Of a stretch of 64,000 nt of DNA, positions 61,082 to 64,000 are shown piece by piece. Origin of the DNA: Actibacterium mucosum KCTC 23349 (GTDB lineage: Bacteria; Pseudomonadota; Alphaproteobacteria; Rhodobacterales; Rhodobacteraceae); NCBI RefSeq assembly GCF_000647975.1, contig NZ_JFKE01000002.1, forward strand, positions 186,001 through 250,000, read 5' to 3'. A program made the translations under genes and the position numbers. Every line of letters begins with the position of its first letter. The stretch's first letter is position 1. The notes beneath the pieces were generated by a model. The model did no database searches and was not told the origin of the DNA. It worked only from the letters and a program-made list of their open reading frames with translations.

Positions 61082-61525
61082 TTAGGCCATTTGGGTGATG
61101 GCGACACCAAGGGCCATGACGCCGATACCGGCGGCACGGGCCAGCGACAGGGGGCTGATCTGCGCGCCGAAGAGGCCGAAATGGTCAATCGCGGCGGCCG
61201 AGATCAGCTGGCCCAGCAGCACAAAGAACACCGCGTTGCCGACGCCGAATTTTGGCGCGATCCAGGTGATGGTCAGCACGTAGAACGCGATCAGGCATCC
61301 GGCCAGCAGCAGGTGGCGGGGGGCGGTTGTCACCTGGCTCAACGCGCCGGGCCCGGCGACAAGAACCACCGCCGTTGCGGTCAGGAAGGCCACGACAAAC
61401 AGCACCACGGCGGCCGCGACCGGCGAGCCCATATGCTGACCCAGCCTTGCGTTCAGCGCGGCGAGGATCGGGATGCCGATACCTGCGGCCAGCATGACTG
61501 AGGCATAAAACGGTGCGGTGTTCAT
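61082..61525 (-). CDS. YdcZ/DUF606-type DMT family membrane protein
   Basis: The 147-residue protein has five membrane segments and the DUF606 pattern: GIGIPILAALNARLGQHMGSP at the start, APRHLLLAGCLIAFYVLTIT in the middle, FFVLLGQLISAAAIDHFGLFG and ARAAGIGVMALGVAI at the end. These are half-size DMT proteins that often work as dimers. The ATG at 61525 has GGGAGG seven bases upstream; a longer frame would start inside that site. Substrate unknown. Confidence 0.87.
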   Translation of the reverse strand: MNTAPFYASVMLAAGIGIPILAALNARLGQHMGSPVAAAVVLFVVAFLTATAVVLVAGPGALSQVTTAPRHLLLAGCLIAFYVLTITWIAPKFGVGNAVFFVLLGQLISAAAIDHFGLFGAQISPLSLARAAGIGVMALGVAITQMA

Positions 61526-61658
61526 TCGGTGCCCTCCCACGGTTGTTGGCAGCCTGTCTCAGGTGGGGGCAGGGGGCAAGCCCCGTCTCGCGGCTTTGTG
61601 ACCTGGGTCTTTGGACCACGGTGCTAGGGTGGCCGCACTGAAGCGTCAGGAGGACCCT

Positions 61659-62117
61659 ATGCGCGCCTTATTGTTGATGATTGCCCTTGCCATGCCGGCC
61701 CATGCCCAATCGGTGGACCCGCGCGAGGGGTGGGTGGTGATGGACAGCGACAAACCTTATGCGCAGCTGGTCAAGGACGTGCGCGCGGCGGCCAAGGCCA
61801 ATGGCATGGGTGTGGTCACGCAGGCCGGGCCCACGGGTGCCGCGAAGTCGCGCGGGATCACCATTCCGGGCAACCGGGTGATCGGGATTTTCAACAACGT
61901 CTACGCGGTGCGCATTCTTGGGCTGAGCACGGCGGCGATGATCGAGGCGCCGATCCGGATTTACGTGACCGAAGAGCCGGATGGCTCGGGGTTTCTGAGC
62001 TATAAGACGCCCAGCTATGTGTTTGCGCCCTATATGGATGAGGGCGGGGCGGATTTGGCGGCCGCGGCGGGTGAGTTGGATGGGGTGTTTGAGGCGATCC
62101 TGCAAATGGCATACTAA
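61659..62117 (+). CDS. DUF302 domain periplasmic protein
   Basis: The 152-residue product has a signal peptide cleaved near AHAQSVD (residue 17). The mature protein matches DUF302: WVVMDSDKPYAQLVKDVRAA, then GVVTQAGPT, then NNVYAVRILGLSTAAMIEAPIRIYV. Structures of the family show a dimeric alpha/beta fold of unknown activity. AGGAGGACCCT precedes the ATG. The stop lies one base before the 3' end of the AT-rich gene on the other strand. Confidence 0.85.
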   Translation: MRALLLMIALAMPAHAQSVDPREGWVVMDSDKPYAQLVKDVRAAAKANGMGVVTQAGPTGAAKSRGITIPGNRVIGIFNNVYAVRILGLSTAAMIEAPIRIYVTEEPDGSGFLSYKTPSYVFAPYMDEGGADLAAAAGELDGVFEAILQMAY

Positions 62118-62118
62118 G

Positions 62119-63291
62119 TCAGGCTGCGCCTTCAATTGCCAGATACTCTTTCGCCAAGACTGCAAATCTACTTTCCATGTCTTCAGTAAGCTCAAGAAAC
62201 CTCTGCGCGTATTGTACTGCTTCTTCAGTATTCCCCAGTTCACGTTCGATGAGATACGCATTGTAGGTATAGCTGTCATCGTCCGGTGAAAGTCGTACTG
62301 CCTCAAGGGCGTATTGCAACGCATCCAAAAAATCATTATTTGAAAATGACAATTGTTGGAGACGATTAAAAATATTCGACAAAACTGATACGTTCCCGGC
62401 GCCTGAACCCTGATAGTGCGACAGAAGGTCTCTGAAAACTTCAAGCCCTGGTTCCAATTGTGACGTATTCGTAAAATAGTCGCGTAGCCCTGCCAGAATA
62501 ACCAAAACGCTCGATTCTGAAGCAGACTCCGCAAGCTCCATAAATTGTGAAACAAGCTCGTCCTTTGCGTCGGAGTCACCAACCTCTGCAAGACTCGCAA
62601 GGGCAGATAAATACTGTTCTTTTCCAAGAAACTCCTTTACGCGCGGCAATACAGACCTAGCACCTTCAATATCGCCAGATTCCAATGCTGTAATAAATGC
62701 ATGGGCGGGCGGCATCTTTAGCAGCTCAATATCTTTTACTCTTTGACTTCGTGGCGCACCGACCTGATGATCCGGCCGTGCAATTTTTTGAAGCCCACCC
62801 TTTAGTAGAGTGTGAACTTTTTCAACTTCCACGAGAATTGTGGATAAAGTAGCGTTCTTCGAGCTTCCAAGTATCTGGCCGGTTGCGGTCAACTCGTCAA
62901 TGAACGAGCAAATATAATTTATGGTCTCAATTGTACTCTTTGCGTTGGACAAATCATAAAAAATAATTCTGTTTCCCGCCAAATCGAACGGCACGTTTTC
63001 GCCCTTGCGCGCAAGCAGAATAATTGGTCGGCCCGTTTCATGTCGACGCCCGACTTCATAGAATACGTTGGGATTTTGCATTGTCAGATCCGCAATGCAA
63101 AGTTCTGAGTTCTGAATTAGTTCAACGATTTCCTCAGTAATCTGACTGGACTTCGAAATCTTGTCTGCGCGGATTGGTTCAAATTTGTACCCGCGTAAGG
63201 CGGGCACCATGAGCAAATTAAAAAAGTCATCTCCCACCTGTCTGCTTGGAGAATCTTCTGCCCCAATAGGGCTGATAATAAAACACCTCAT
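62119..63291 (-). CDS. Deoxyribosyltransferase/TIR-like N-domain fused to TPR-like C-domain
   Basis: The 390-residue protein begins MRCFIISPIGAEDSPSRQ and has DLTMQNPNVFYEVGRRHET around residues 68-86. The CFxISPIG, IADLT and NPNVFYExG motifs are those of nucleoside 2-deoxyribosyltransferase-like domains related to TIR domains, with E79 as the equivalent of the catalytic glutamate; VPFDLAGNRIIFYDL near residue 98 ends the module. Residues 180-390 are helical, with TPR-like units near the C-terminus (DALQYALEAVRLSPDDD, TEEAVQYAQRFLELTED). Base composition is clearly lower in G+C (27 of 60 at 62281-62340 against 42 of 60 at 62041-62100). AGGTGA precedes the ATG. A nucleotide- or NAD-cleaving role in signalling or defence is inferred. 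Confidence 0.75.
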   Translation of the reverse strand: MRCFIISPIGAEDSPSRQVGDDFFNLLMVPALRGYKFEPIRADKISKSSQITEEIVELIQNSELCIADLTMQNPNVFYEVGRRHETGRPIILLARKGENVPFDLAGNRIIFYDLSNAKSTIETINYICSFIDELTATGQILGSSKNATLSTILVEVEKVHTLLKGGLQKIARPDHQVGAPRSQRVKDIELLKMPPAHAFITALESGDIEGARSVLPRVKEFLGKEQYLSALASLAEVGDSDAKDELVSQFMELAESASESSVLVILAGLRDYFTNTSQLEPGLEVFRDLLSHYQGSGAGNVSVLSNIFNRLQQLSFSNNDFLDALQYALEAVRLSPDDDSYTYNAYLIERELGNTEEAVQYAQRFLELTEDMESRFAVLAKEYLAIEGAA

Positions 63292-63336
63292 TGAATCACC
63301 TGTACGCCAAATGTTGAAAATCGCAGAATATGGGCT

Positions 63337-64000
63337 TTATAAGTCCAGCTCTGCAACAAATCTAGCGTTTTCCTGGATGTATTGAAACCGCATTTCCGGC
63401 TTTTTACCCATAAGGCGCTCCACCAGGTCTGCGGTTTCGCCGGGTTCATCCTCGTCGATGGTCACCCGGATCAGTTTGCGGGTTTCTGGGTCCATCGTGG
63501 TTTCTTTCAGATCCTTGGCGTTCATCTCGCCCAGACCTTTGAAGCGCGAGACCTCGATCTTGCCGGACCCGCCCAGGCCCTTTTCCAGCCAGGCGTCGCG
63601 TTCGGCCTCGTTCAGGCAATAGACGCGCTTGGCGCCTTGTTTCAGACAGAACAGCGGCGGGCAGGCGAGGTAGAGGTGGCCGTGGTCGATCAGCGGGCGC
63701 ATCTGGGTGAAGAAAAACGTCATCAGCAGGCTGGCGATATGGGCGCCGTCGACATCGGCGTCGGTCATGATGATGACCTTGTCATAGCGCAGATCGTCGA
63801 TGTTGAACTTGGTGCCCATGCCGACACCCAGCGCCTGACACAGGTCGTTGATCTCGGCGTTTGAGCCCAGTTTCGAGCTGGCCGCGCCCAGCACGTTCAG
63901 GATCTTGCCGCGCAGGGGCAGCATCGCCTGTGTCTCGCGCGAGCGGGCGCCTTTGCCCGAGCCGCCGGCGCTGTCGCCCTCGACCAGGAACAGCTCGGTC
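63337..64000 (-). CDS. parE: DNA topoisomerase IV subunit B, 3' part
   Basis: The gene runs off the right edge, so only the C-terminal 220 residues are visible. They include the TOPRIM core: LFLVEGDSAGGSGKG at the edge, LPLRGKILNVLGAASSKLGS and VIIMTDADVDGAHIASLLMTFFF with the Mg-binding DxDxD. RFKGLGEMNAKDLKETTMDP and the end PEMRFQYIQENARFVAELDL follow. The length after TOPRIM and the SKLGSN segment favour ParE over GyrB. It decatenates daughter chromosomes with ParC. Confidence 0.93.
   Translation of the reverse strand, partial: TELFLVEGDSAGGSGKGARSRETQAMLPLRGKILNVLGAASSKLGSNAEINDLCQALGVGMGTKFNIDDLRYDKVIIMTDADVDGAHIASLLMTFFFTQMRPLIDHGHLYLACPPLFCLKQGAKRVYCLNEAERDAWLEKGLGGSGKIEVSRFKGLGEMNAKDLKETTMDPETRKLIRVTIDEDEPGETADLVERLMGKKPEMRFQYIQENARFVAELDL

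Overview
The window reads as a chromosomal segment of a GC-rich marine-type alphaproteobacterium, most likely a Rhodobacteraceae (Roseobacter group) member. Pointers are a PccR-type regulator next to split propionyl-CoA carboxylase genes, a methylmalonyl-CoA mutase whose cobalamin domain is fused in one chain, DUF1127 and DUF465 small proteins, an alpha-type RNase P RNA, and an AraF-like sugar importer beside an oxidative galactose route. No rRNA, tRNA, CRISPR array, insertion sequence, prophage or plasmid replication gene was seen. Most of the window is housekeeping with tight 1-8 bp gene overlaps; sugar catabolism and a few orphan genes are the accessory part. Gene functions are assigned by recognising protein motifs by eye; no database search was run.

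Layout. 1-905: XpaC-like membrane protein (cut by the left edge) preceded by a coupled 28-residue micro-gene. 971-5346: TerC, RNA pseudouridine synthase, tadA, a metallo-hydrolase, a roughly 740-base degenerate gap, and a ceramidase-family membrane protein. 5383-9183: gatC-gatA, a lipoprotein with an excalibur-like motif, an amidase, rnpB and rpmG. 9256-13531: GNAT, Bax-inhibitor-1 protein, DUF1127, LysR, an MDR oxidoreductase, and an XRE regulator with a textbook sigma-54 promoter. The intergenic space between the oxidoreductase and the XRE gene also carries a cluster of TTGCAAA boxes. 13616-17816: hisN-like phosphatase, guanine deaminase, mgtE, 5-formyl-THF cyclo-ligase.

17813-26743 is a minus-strand D-galactose (or L-arabinose/D-galactose) locus: kinase, lactonase, dehydratase, SDR dehydrogenase, three-part ABC importer, terminator, then an FCD-type GntR regulator and galM. 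It looks like a block set between the folate gene and the ymdB-like gene. 26922-33438: ymdB-like phosphodiesterase, SLC13 permease, yebC, an orphan RTX calcium-binding protein, a DMT exporter and a DUF465 protein.

33435-44432 is the propionyl-CoA/methylmalonyl-CoA region: pccR, an MFS exporter, pccB, four small unknown genes (two of them lipoproteins), pccA, a DUF4174 protein and mcm. Methylmalonyl-CoA epimerase was not recognised here. 44523-49457: nhaA, two VOC proteins, an acetyltransferase, a TerB-DnaJ protein, an EEP hydrolase and a small periplasmic protein. 49454-55010: ppx, ppk1, hda and an AI-2E family permease on the minus strand. 55058-61525: LysR, a small basic protein, proS, a serine hydrolase, DUF2937, lolC/E-lolD and a YdcZ-type membrane protein. 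61659-64000: a DUF302 protein, an AT-rich gene for a deoxyribosyltransferase/TIR-like plus TPR protein, and the 3' part of parE.

The least explained items are the AT-rich DRT/TIR-like-TPR gene beside parE, the sigma-54 promoter and TTGCAAA boxes in 12914-13136, the dyads between the MFS exporter and pccR, the terminator placed 40 bp before pccA, and the rnpB promoter embedded in the end of the amidase gene.
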